Positions 1 to 7,022 of a stretch of DNA of 13,624 nt are shown piece by piece (position 1 is the stretch's first letter; every line of letters starts with the position of its first letter). Origin of the DNA: an uncultured Lachnoanaerobaculum sp. (GTDB taxonomy: Bacteria > Bacillota > Clostridia > Lachnospirales > Lachnospiraceae); assembly GCA_916720285.1 (NCBI GenBank), contig CAKAQP010000045.1, forward strand, positions 1 through 13,624, written 5' to 3'. A program made the position numbers and the translations under genes. The notes beneath the pieces are model-generated. The model saw only the letters and a list, made by a program, of their open reading frames with translations, ran no database searches and was not told where the DNA came from.

Positions 1-207
1 AGCCGCAAGCAGCTTCTCATTGTTTTTTCCGAAACTGTTATTATGCAGATCTGTTAGAAAGACTATTTTCTTTTCACTCCCAATCTTTTCACTACTTATA
101 TTATATTGTACTGTTTTAAAGTTCTTTCTTTCATAAAAAGAACGGAGCAGCAAGGTAATACTCCCCACTGCTCCTAATCCTATAATTTTAGAAAATATAT
201 TTTTCAT
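1..207 (-). CDS. Metallophosphoesterase, N-terminal part (cut by window edge)
   Basis: Only the first 69 codons are present and the frame is open to the window edge. Residues about 5-22 form a hydrophobic stretch (KIIGLGAVGSITLLL), probably a membrane anchor or uncleaved signal. Around residues 48-60 comes IVFLTDLHNNSFG, whose D53 and H55 form the first metal-binding motif (DxH) of the calcineurin-like phosphoesterase fold. This layout fits YkuE-like membrane-associated metallophosphoesterases, but the substrate cannot be told from this piece. The start is fixed by an AGGAG ribosome binding site that overlaps the stop codon of the upstream carboxypeptidase gene. Only 7 bases separate that stop from this ATG, so the two genes are probably cotranscribed and translationally coupled. 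The family call rests on one motif plus the anchor; the remaining metal ligands lie outside the window. Confidence 0.75.
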   Translation of the reverse strand, partial: MKNIFSKIIGLGAVGSITLLLRSFYERKNFKTVQYNISSEKIGSEKKIVFLTDLHNNSFGKNNEKLLAA

Positions 208-214
208 CAAACTC

Positions 215-1600
215 CTAGCTTACCCAAACTCCGTCACTGTTTATAGTGTATCCGTCAGGTGTGGTGGTATTTGTCAACATTTTACCATCACTTCCCAAAT
301 AATACCATAGTCCGTTGTATTTAAGCCAACCTGAAGAATTCATTGCTCCCGAATCCTCCATAAAATACCATGATCCGCTTGTATCCTGTCTCCAGCCTCT
401 TGCCATTTTACCGTCCGCATCAAACCAATATTTTTTTCCGTTAATATTTAAAACTTCCGCTCTGGCACTTGTTTTATCTGATTTTACATAAAACCAGCTT
501 CCGTTGCTCTCTTTCCAACCTATATCAGGTGCCATACCCGGACCGTAGTTTTCAGCCCTTACATCAGATGTGGCAATTGACTTCGGTGCGGCATCAACTT
601 TTGCACTGTCCGCATTTGTTACCTGAACTTGCTGTGCAGATTCTGTTCTTGCAACAACTTCCTTTTTTTCAGCCTGCACTGCGGCCCCTGTAATACTCTT
701 TTTTACACTTACATCTTTTGATGCAATATCAACACCGCCTGTTGAAGCTATCTCAAAGCCGTAGTCAAGCAAGGCTCTTGTGTCGGTATAATGAGTCCCC
801 TGACTCTTTAGTATTACAACTACCAGTCTTACACCGTTTCTCTCCGCACATGTTACCAAAGTATTTCCCGCACTCTTTGTATATCCGGTCTTTCCGCCTA
901 TTATACCCGGATAATATCTGTTGTCATTTGTCTGAATCATCTTATGATGCATTGCAATTGAAGTGGCAGGTTTTCCCTTTGTTGCCGGAAATGTATAATT
1001 TCTTGTACTTGCAATAGCTCTGAAATTAGGGTTTCTAAACGCTTCAGCGGCAATCAATGCCATATCCTTAGCTGTAGTCTTGTGGTTTTGATTGTTCAAA
1101 CCACTCGGATTTACAAAATTTGTGTTTTTTGCACCTATTTCTCTCGCTCTTGCATTCATCATATTTGCAAAGCCCGGTATTGAACCTCCTACATGCTCGG
1201 CAAGTCCGTTTGCAACTTCATTTGCCGAGGCAAGCATTGTTCCGTAAAGTGCATCTCTTACACTTATTCTGTCACCTTCCACTACACCTAAGTTTGTAGC
1301 TCCCGATTCCAGATTTGTAGTTGCACTCTTTGAAAACACCACAGTATCATCAAGATCCGCCTGCTCCAAAGCAAGCAATGTTGTCATAATCTTAGTGATC
1401 GAGGCAGGGAAAAACTGCTTATTCCCATCTTTTTCATACAGGAATTCACCTGTATTTGCATTGTAAAGTGCAGCTCCCTGCGATGCTATACTTGGAGGAG
1501 TAGCTGCATATGTTACCATTCCGTTCCCCGGTGCAAAGCTTATCGCTCCTACTGCCAATAATATTGACAGTCCACCGGCTATAATTTTTTTGATTTTCAT
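215..1600 (-). CDS. dacA: D-alanyl-D-alanine carboxypeptidase (S11 family) with wall-binding repeats
   Basis: A secreted penicillin-binding protein of the S11 family, expected to remove the terminal D-alanine from peptidoglycan pentapeptides outside the membrane. Residues 1-33 form a signal peptide (KIKKII, then a hydrophobic core, with likely cleavage near TYAA). The three active-site motifs are clear: SITK at 67-70 with nucleophile S67, SAN at 125-127, and KTG at 237-239. After about residue 300 a Lys/Ala/Gln-rich linker replaces the usual PBP5 C-terminal domain and amphipathic anchor. Residues about 361-445 then carry aromatic-glycine repeats (GWKESNGSWFY, GWRQDTSGSWYF, GWLKYNGLWYY), typical of choline-binding/cell-wall-binding repeats. 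The protein is therefore probably held on the wall by repeats rather than by a membrane anchor. It is the first gene of a transcript that continues into the phosphoesterase. The 461-residue length fits an S11 catalytic domain plus repeats. Confidence 0.93.
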   Translation of the reverse strand: MKIKKIIAGGLSILLAVGAISFAPGNGMVTYAATPPSIASQGAALYNANTGEFLYEKDGNKQFFPASITKIMTTLLALEQADLDDTVVFSKSATTNLESGATNLGVVEGDRISVRDALYGTMLASANEVANGLAEHVGGSIPGFANMMNARAREIGAKNTNFVNPSGLNNQNHKTTAKDMALIAAEAFRNPNFRAIASTRNYTFPATKGKPATSIAMHHKMIQTNDNRYYPGIIGGKTGYTKSAGNTLVTCAERNGVRLVVVILKSQGTHYTDTRALLDYGFEIASTGGVDIASKDVSVKKSITGAAVQAEKKEVVARTESAQQVQVTNADSAKVDAAPKSIATSDVRAENYGPGMAPDIGWKESNGSWFYVKSDKTSARAEVLNINGKKYWFDADGKMARGWRQDTSGSWYFMEDSGAMNSSGWLKYNGLWYYLGSDGKMLTNTTTPDGYTINSDGVWVS

Positions 1601-1647
1601 TTTTTATACTCACTTTAATTCTAAAATTTACCCTCTAACTTATTAAT

Positions 1648-1656
1648 ACTATATCA
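1648..1656 (-). promoter_or_regulatory. Possible extended -10 promoter of dacA
   Basis: On the minus strand TGATATAGT reads as an extended -10 element (TG, one base, TATAGT) about 50 bases upstream of the dacA start. No good -35 hexamer is seen at 17 bases, as is common for extended -10 promoters. A promoter is expected in this gap because the fatty acid operon terminates upstream of it. The rest of 1601-1837 shows no gene or strong repeat. Confidence 0.4.
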
Positions 1657-1837
1657 CAAATATGGCACATAAGTATTAAGTAAATCTTACATACCTATGA
1701 CATTCTGCTAAACTGTATTTCTCCGGTAAAGTATCTCTAACAGTCTAATAAAAACTTATCTGAAAATCAATGAACATTTGTCTTTAAATCCGTCTTATAT
1801 TTATAATCTAAAATTCCGCGCTTTCAAAGTCAAATAC

Positions 1838-1865
1838 AAAAATCCGGACCAACTAAGGTCCGGAT
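1838..1865 (-). terminator. Intrinsic terminator of the fatty acid operon
   Basis: The minus strand carries a perfect 9-bp GC-rich stem, ATCCGGACC / GGTCCGGAT, with a 6-base loop TTAGTT, followed at once by TTTT, G, TATTTG. It begins 19 bases after the stop codon of the FabX-like gene. The plus-strand side has no T-run, so the element is directional and ends the operon coming from the right. Confidence 0.92.
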
Positions 1866-1884
1866 CTTATCAAATCTTAATTAT

Positions 1885-3066
1885 TTATTTTTCCGTAAGC
1901 TCTTTCATTATATCTTCCACATGCTCCAGCGCTGTTGCTCTGTAAGCATTTGAACCGCAAAAAAGCAATGCATGACTTTCATCCGAGTTTGCCGCAGAAC
2001 ACAGAGCATCGGTTATACAATATGGTATGGTCTTTCTGTCACATACCGACAATGCCAAACAGTTGTGACAATGTCTTATCGGTATAGGACCTTCCTTCAG
2101 TCTGTCCATAAAGTCGTTTCTTATAGCTCTTCCCGGCATACCTACAGGTGATTTTGTGATAACTATATCTTCTTCTTTTGCATCAATATAGGTCTGCTTG
2201 TAATCATCCGGTGCATCACATTCATATGTGGTAACAAATCTTGTACCCATCTGTACTCCGTCCGCACCCAGACTCATAGCATGCTCCTTATCTTCTCTTG
2301 TATATATACCGCCTGCCACAAATACAGGAATCTTTTTCCCGAACTTTTCTTCATAGATTCTTACTTCTTCTATGATTTCTTTTATTTCGGCATCATATTT
2401 TTCTCTTTTATAGTTTTTACTTGCCATAGTGTCGGCGCCAAGATCGTGAAGCTCATCATAGGAAAATCCAAGATGTCCGCCTGCAAGCGGTCCTTCTATT
2501 ACTACGGCATCCGCTGTAGTGTTATATTTTCTGTCCCACATCTTTAAAATGACTTTTGCACTTTTTCTGCTTGACACTATCGGTGCAATACAGGTCTTTT
2601 TTGCGTTTTCGCTTAAGGCCTGTCCTTTTGCTACAAGCTCCGGCAATTCTATAGGCAGTCCGGCTCCGGATATTATAATATCCGCACCGGCTTTTACAGC
2701 TTCTATTACATAGTCCGCATATTTGTTTGTTGCCACCATTATATTAAAGCCTATAAAAGGATTATAATTTTTTAATTTTTCCAAGAATTTAGAAGCCTGC
2801 TTTGAAACTTTAAATCTCTTTTCAAATACTTCCGCCGCTATATCTCTGGCTTTTTGAAGTTCGGTCTTTACGGCACGAAGATTTGCTTCTATAGGATTTT
2901 TATAAAAATCATCCTCTCTGAATCCAATCTGTGCTGTTGATATAATTCCCATTCCTCCATTGCCTGCCACATGTGCCGCAAGGGATGAAAGGCTTATTCC
3001 TACACCCATACCTCCTTGGATAATGGGATAGAGCAAACTTTTATCACCTATTTTTAAGAATTCCAT
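1885..3066 (-). CDS. FabX-like / nitronate monooxygenase-family flavoprotein with C-terminal cysteine cluster
   Basis: A 393-residue FMN-dependent TIM-barrel protein of the nitronate monooxygenase/FabK superfamily. Seen in the sequence: the N-terminal YPIIQGGMGVGIS flavin-site motif (13-25), GAGLP (134-138), EGPLAGGHLGF (191-201) with candidate catalytic H198, AGGIYTRED (251-259) and GADGVQMGTRF (267-277). The tail after residue 330 holds C333, C336, C342 and C350, plus C356 and C370. The classic FabK encoded in the same operon is 80 residues shorter and lacks this tail. The EGPL-GGH motif, the KSPVG-P-RAI segment and the cysteine-rich tail ending in ELTE resemble, from memory, Helicobacter FabX, an Fe-S flavoenzyme that converts decanoyl-ACP to cis-3-decenoyl-ACP. 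The gene lies 17 bases after accDA behind a GGGAAAT-type ribosome binding site and is the last gene before the terminator. A role in unsaturated fatty acid synthesis is inference; a second enoyl reductase or a true nitronate oxidase are alternatives. Confidence 0.85.
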   Translation of the reverse strand: MEFLKIGDKSLLYPIIQGGMGVGISLSSLAAHVAGNGGMGIISTAQIGFREDDFYKNPIEANLRAVKTELQKARDIAAEVFEKRFKVSKQASKFLEKLKNYNPFIGFNIMVATNKYADYVIEAVKAGADIIISGAGLPIELPELVAKGQALSENAKKTCIAPIVSSRKSAKVILKMWDRKYNTTADAVVIEGPLAGGHLGFSYDELHDLGADTMASKNYKREKYDAEIKEIIEEVRIYEEKFGKKIPVFVAGGIYTREDKEHAMSLGADGVQMGTRFVTTYECDAPDDYKQTYIDAKEEDIVITKSPVGMPGRAIRNDFMDRLKEGPIPIRHCHNCLALSVCDRKTIPYCITDALCSAANSDESHALLFCGSNAYRATALEHVEDIMKELTEK

Positions 3067-3083
3067 ATTTCCCTTTCAGCTAT

Positions 3084-4784
3084 TTAAAACTTTCTGAATC
3101 TGTTGTATCTGTCCTCTGCAATTTCTTCCTTGGATTTTGAAGAATTCTTCTCAAAGAAATCATCCATATTTGAAACCATTTCTTCTATTACAGTATCCAT
3201 AGTGTCTACAGTCAAAGGTATATCTTCCTTTATGACTCTGTCTATTACTCCTAAGCCTAAAAGTTCTTTTGAGGTAATCTTCATAACCTCTGCAGCTTCT
3301 TTGCTCTTTTTTGCATCTTTATAAAGTATTGAAGCGAAACCTTCCGGTGAAAGTATCGAGTATATGGAATGTTCAAGCATCCAAACTTCATTGGCTACGG
3401 CAAGTGCAAGTGCACCTCCGGATCCTCCCTCACCTATTACAACAGAAAGAATAGGTACTGTCATATCGCTCATTTCAAAGAGTGCTCTGGCTATTGCCTC
3501 GGCCTGTCCCTTCTCCTCGGCTTCTATTCCGCAGAATGCTCCCGGAGTATCCACTATACAAATGATTGGCATATTAAACTTCTGCGCATGCTTCATAAGT
3601 CTTAGAGCCTTACGATATCCGCTTGGATTCGGCATACCGAAGTTTCTGATTTTATTTTCCTTTATGCTCTTACCTTTTTGCTGGGCCACAACCATTACAG
3701 GTTTTCCGTAATAGTTTGCTATACCGCCGATAATCGCACCGTCATCTCCCGAGAGTCTGTCACCATGTAATTCCAAAAAGAAACTGAACATTCTGTCGAT
3801 ATAATCCCTTGCGGTAGGTCTGTCAGGTCTTCTTGATAAGAGTACACTGTCCCAAGCAGTCTTCGGTGCCTTTACCTTCTGGCGCTTTTCTGTGACCTTT
3901 TCGGTATTTTCATCCTGACTTTCCTGACGTGCAACTTTCTTAAATCCTGAGGTATGAGCTCTTAGTATCTTCTTTAAGACGCTTCTTTGCTCCGATCTTT
4001 CCACTATAGCATCTATAAAGCCGTGCTCAAGTAAAAACTCTGCACTCTGAAAACCTTCCGGCAGCTTTGTACCTATGGTCTGTGCAATTACCCTCGGACC
4101 TGCAAACCCTATAAGGGCCTTAGGCTCTGCCAGTATGATATCACCAAGCATTGCAAATGAAGCACTTACTCCACCCATTGTGGGATCTGTGAGGAAGCTT
4201 ATAAAAAGCTGTCCTGCCTCATGATGTCTTTTTAATGCCGCTGAGGTCTTTGCCATCTGCATAAGTGAAATCATACCCTCCTGCATTCTGGCACCGCCTG
4301 AACATGAGAAAATAATAATCGGCATTTTCTCTTCTGTAGCCTTTTCCACTGCTACCGTTATCTTTTCTCCAACGACTCTTCCCATGGAAGACATCATAAA
4401 TCTTGCATCACATACGGCTATAGCTGTTCTTACATTACCTATAGTAGCCTCTCCTGTAACTACTGCTTCATTAAGCTTACTCTTTTGTCTTTCCTCTTCA
4501 AGCTTAGTCTCATAATCCGGAAAATCCAAAGGATTTGATATAGGCATTGTCTTATTCCACTCGATGAAACTTCCGTCATCCACAAGCATTTCTATTCTTC
4601 TGTATGCATGAACTCTAAAATATCCGCCGCATTTCGGACATGTATAAAGATTTGACTTTACATCTTCAGCAAAAATCGGCTCTTTACAGATTCTGCACTT
4701 TTTCCAAAGTCCCTCCGGGATATCTATCTTTTCACTTTCCGGTTCTATCTTTGCATATGTCTTTTTAAACATATTTCTAAACAT
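3084..4784 (-). CDS. accDA: Fused acetyl-CoA carboxylase carboxyltransferase, beta plus alpha
   Basis: One 566-residue chain holds both carboxyltransferase subunits, which transfer the carboxyl group from carboxybiotin on AccB to acetyl-CoA to make malonyl-CoA. Residues 1-275 are the AccD half: a zinc ribbon with C30, C33, C49 and C52, then FSCSGGARMQEG (159-170) at the acyl-CoA/oxyanion site. A charged linker covers about 279-308. The AccA half runs from about 309 to 566, with ELHGDR (338-343), DTPGAF (412-417), GEGGSGGALA (451-460) and ILSPEGFASILYKD (477-490). It begins near the LSRRPDRPTARDYID segment, so it lacks the long N-terminal helices of E. coli AccA, like the short streptococcal AccA. 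The frame is continuous, with no sign of error at the junction. Start: ATG preceded by GAGGTG at 6 bases, 24 bases after accC. Fusions of this kind are known in some bacteria; separate genes are the usual state. Confidence 0.95.
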   Translation of the reverse strand: MFRNMFKKTYAKIEPESEKIDIPEGLWKKCRICKEPIFAEDVKSNLYTCPKCGGYFRVHAYRRIEMLVDDGSFIEWNKTMPISNPLDFPDYETKLEEERQKSKLNEAVVTGEATIGNVRTAIAVCDARFMMSSMGRVVGEKITVAVEKATEEKMPIIIFSCSGGARMQEGMISLMQMAKTSAALKRHHEAGQLFISFLTDPTMGGVSASFAMLGDIILAEPKALIGFAGPRVIAQTIGTKLPEGFQSAEFLLEHGFIDAIVERSEQRSVLKKILRAHTSGFKKVARQESQDENTEKVTEKRQKVKAPKTAWDSVLLSRRPDRPTARDYIDRMFSFFLELHGDRLSGDDGAIIGGIANYYGKPVMVVAQQKGKSIKENKIRNFGMPNPSGYRKALRLMKHAQKFNMPIICIVDTPGAFCGIEAEEKGQAEAIARALFEMSDMTVPILSVVIGEGGSGGALALAVANEVWMLEHSIYSILSPEGFASILYKDAKKSKEAAEVMKITSKELLGLGVIDRVIKEDIPLTVDTMDTVIEEMVSNMDDFFEKNSSKSKEEIAEDRYNRFRKF

Positions 4785-4808
4785 GACAACACCTCAAAAC
4801 TTTCATTG

Positions 4809-6152
4809 CTACATTTTAAACTGTTTTTCTATAAATGAAGTATCTATATCAGCATCTATAAAGTACGGATTATTAATAATCTCATAGTTAAAGTCTATAT
4901 TTGTATCCACACCTTCTATTACTATCTCACCGAGAGCGGATCTCATCTTTGCAATAGCTTCCTGCCTGTCCTTTCCGTGAACTATCAATTTTAAAAGCAT
5001 GGAATCATAAAAAGGTGATACTGTGTAATCTTCATAAATATGTGTATCTATTCTTACACCGTTACCGCCCGGCAAATGCATGCTCTCAATTCTTCCCGGA
5101 GAAGGTGCAAAGTTCTTATAGGGATTTTCGGCATTTATTCTGCACTCTATGGAATGTCCTTCAATCTTCACATCCTTTTGAGTAACGGAAAGCTTCTCTC
5201 CGGCAGCTACTCTGATCTGCTCCTTTATTAGATCCATACCGGTAATCATCTCTGTTACGGGATGCTCCACCTGTATTCTTGTATTCATTTCCATAAAGTA
5301 GAAGTTCTTATTCTTATCCACCAAAAACTCAATGGTTCCGGCGTTCTCATATCCTGCAGCCTTTGCCGCACTTACAGCAGCCTTTCCCATCTTTTCTCTG
5401 AGCTTACTGTCAAGAAATACTGACGGTGCCTCTTCCAATACCTTTTGATGTCTTCTTTGTATGGAACAATCTCTTTCGCCAAGATGTATTACATTTCCAT
5501 AGCTGTCGGCCAAAATCTGAAACTCTATATGTCTCGGTCTTTCTATATATTTTTCAATATACATGGAGTCGTCGGAAAAGCCCTTAAGCGCCTCCGCTTT
5601 TGCAGTCATAAAATTCTCGGCAAAATCGTCTTCACTTCTTGATATTCTCATGCCCTTTCCGCCTCCGCCAAGAGCCGCCTTGATCATTACAGGAAAGCCT
5701 ACTTTTTTGGCAAGCTTTAATGCCTCATTCACATCCTTGACACTTCCGTCAGTTCCCGGTATTACAGGAATATGTGCCTTTTGCATGGTTGCTCTGGCTA
5801 CAGCCTTATCGCCAAGCTTAGCAATTGTTTCAGATTTAGGTCCGATAAACTTTATTCCGACTTCAGTACAAAGTCTTGCAAATTTTTCATTTTCCGACAA
5901 AAATCCGAATCCCGGATGAATAGCCTCGGCACCTGTTGTAACAGCGGCGCTGAGTATTCTCTCCATATCAAGATAGCTCTTCATCGCAGGTGCAGGTCCT
6001 ATACAAATAGCCTCATCTGCAAGCATCGTATGTAAGCTGTCTCTATCCGCCTCAGAATATACGGCAACACTTATAATACCCATTTCTCTAAGCGCTCTGA
6101 TTATTCTGACTGCAATCTCTCCTCTGTTTGCTATCAATACTTTTCTAAACAT
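4809..6152 (-). CDS. accC: Acetyl-CoA carboxylase, biotin carboxylase subunit
   Basis: ATP-dependent carboxylation of the biotin on AccB with bicarbonate, the first half-reaction of acetyl-CoA carboxylase, in the cytosol. The 447-residue length matches the family. In order: the N-terminal biotin-carboxylase domain (KVLIANRGEIAVRIIRA at 4-20, HPGFGFLSEN at 79-88), the ATP-grasp domain with the glycine-rich loop GGGGKGM (162-168) and the K116 and K158 nucleotide contacts, then MEMNTRIQVEHPVTEM (287-302). This last block carries the metal ligand E288 and the catalytic R292/E296 region at nearly the E. coli positions. The C-terminal domain follows (ECRINAENP, then DSMLLKLIVHG). The start ATG directly abuts the TAA stop of fabZ, with GGAG just upstream in fabZ, so translation is probably coupled. 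No pyruvate carboxylase or biotin domain is fused to it. Confidence 0.97.
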   Translation of the reverse strand: MFRKVLIANRGEIAVRIIRALREMGIISVAVYSEADRDSLHTMLADEAICIGPAPAMKSYLDMERILSAAVTTGAEAIHPGFGFLSENEKFARLCTEVGIKFIGPKSETIAKLGDKAVARATMQKAHIPVIPGTDGSVKDVNEALKLAKKVGFPVMIKAALGGGGKGMRISRSEDDFAENFMTAKAEALKGFSDDSMYIEKYIERPRHIEFQILADSYGNVIHLGERDCSIQRRHQKVLEEAPSVFLDSKLREKMGKAAVSAAKAAGYENAGTIEFLVDKNKNFYFMEMNTRIQVEHPVTEMITGMDLIKEQIRVAAGEKLSVTQKDVKIEGHSIECRINAENPYKNFAPSPGRIESMHLPGGNGVRIDTHIYEDYTVSPFYDSMLLKLIVHGKDRQEAIAKMRSALGEIVIEGVDTNIDFNYEIINNPYFIDADIDTSFIEKQFKM

Positions 6153-6578
6153 TTATTCTCCAATGATAAAGGTAAGTTCGGCATCAACCGCTATCTCACC
6201 GTCCACACTTGCTATAGCTTTACCTATTCCTATTCTTCCCTTTGATCTGATTATCTCACAGGAAAGTTTCAACTTATCTCCCGGAACAACTTTTCTTTTG
6301 AATTTAGCTGAATTTATGGCCCCAAAATATGCTGTCTTACCCTTATTTTCAGGTACCGACAATATAGCAACCGCACCTGTCTGCGCCAATGCCTCTATCA
6401 TAAGCACTCCGGGCATTACAGGTTCCTCGGGAAAATGTCCCAAAAACTGTGACTCATTATATGTTATGCATTTATATCCGACACTTTTTTTGCCGGGCTC
6501 CAGCTCCTCAATACAGTCAATAAGTAAAAACGGATGTCTGTGAGGTATTATCTCTTGAATTTCCTTAATTCCCAACAT
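6153..6578 (-). CDS. fabZ: 3-hydroxyacyl-ACP dehydratase
   Basis: Hot-dog-fold dehydratase that removes water from 3-hydroxyacyl-ACP to give trans-2-enoyl-ACP in each elongation cycle. The 141-residue length is normal. IPHRHPFLLID (11-21) is the N-terminal FabZ signature, and GHFPEEPVMPGVLMIEALAQ (47-66) holds the catalytic H48 and E62. A glutamate here, not aspartate, places it in the FabZ group rather than FabA. Some FabZ-type proteins (FabN of enterococci) also isomerise the double bond to start unsaturated chains. Sequence alone does not separate FabN from FabZ, so that activity remains possible here. It lies 5 bases after accB and abuts accC. Confidence 0.96.
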   Translation of the reverse strand: MLGIKEIQEIIPHRHPFLLIDCIEELEPGKKSVGYKCITYNESQFLGHFPEEPVMPGVLMIEALAQTGAVAILSVPENKGKTAYFGAINSAKFKRKVVPGDKLKLSCEIIRSKGRIGIGKAIASVDGEIAVDAELTFIIGE

Positions 6579-6583
6579 ACTCT

Positions 6584-7018
6584 TTACTCCAAAATAAACA
6601 GCGGCTGTCCGTACTCAACCACATCCTCATCCTTAACAAGAATCTCTTTTACAACACCGTCAAAGTCACTCTCAAGTTCATTCATAAGTTTCATTGCCTC
6701 AATGATACCTATTACCTGACCTTTCTTTACTCTGTCGCCTACATTTACAAAGCTTGGTGAATCGGGTGAAGGTGCACTGTAGAAAGTTCCTACAAGCGGT
6801 GATGTTACTGTATGACCTGCAACCTTTGTGTTCTCTACCGTGCTTGCAGCTTCAAAACTTACGCTCTGTGCAACCGGTACGGCCTGAACCTCTCCTGCTA
6901 CAAGCTTTGTTTTATTTTTCTTTATAACAATTTTTTCAGAATCTGTAGCATAGTTTAATGTATCAACATCATTCTTACTTACTGTCTCTATAAGTTTTAT
7001 AATTTCATCTATCTTCAT
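6584..7018 (-). CDS. accB: Acetyl-CoA carboxylase, biotin carboxyl carrier protein
   Basis: Carrier subunit whose biotin shuttles the carboxyl group between AccC and the carboxyltransferase. Residues 1-40 form the usual N-terminal region (KIDEIIKLIETVSKNDVDTL), then a Val/Ala/Gln-rich linker spans about 41-68. The biotinyl domain (69-144) has SPLVGTFYSAPSPDSPSFV, including the 'thumb' loop typical of AccB, and EAMKLMNE with biotinylated K110. The 144-residue length is normal. It starts 4 bases after the fabF stop and ends 5 bases before fabZ, inside the tightly packed operon. Biotinylation would need a BirA ligase, which is not in this window. Confidence 0.97.
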   Translation of the reverse strand: MKIDEIIKLIETVSKNDVDTLNYATDSEKIVIKKNKTKLVAGEVQAVPVAQSVSFEAASTVENTKVAGHTVTSPLVGTFYSAPSPDSPSFVNVGDRVKKGQVIGIIEAMKLMNELESDFDGVVKEILVKDEDVVEYGQPLFILE

Positions 7019-7022
7019 AGGT

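Noticed and set aside
5563..5919. Long open frames on the plus strand opposite accC, and similar ones opposite fabD (9546-9896) and fabH (11606-11938).
   Set aside because: They have no ribosome binding sites, no recognisable motifs, and Ser/Leu/Ile-rich compositions typical of the antisense of real genes.
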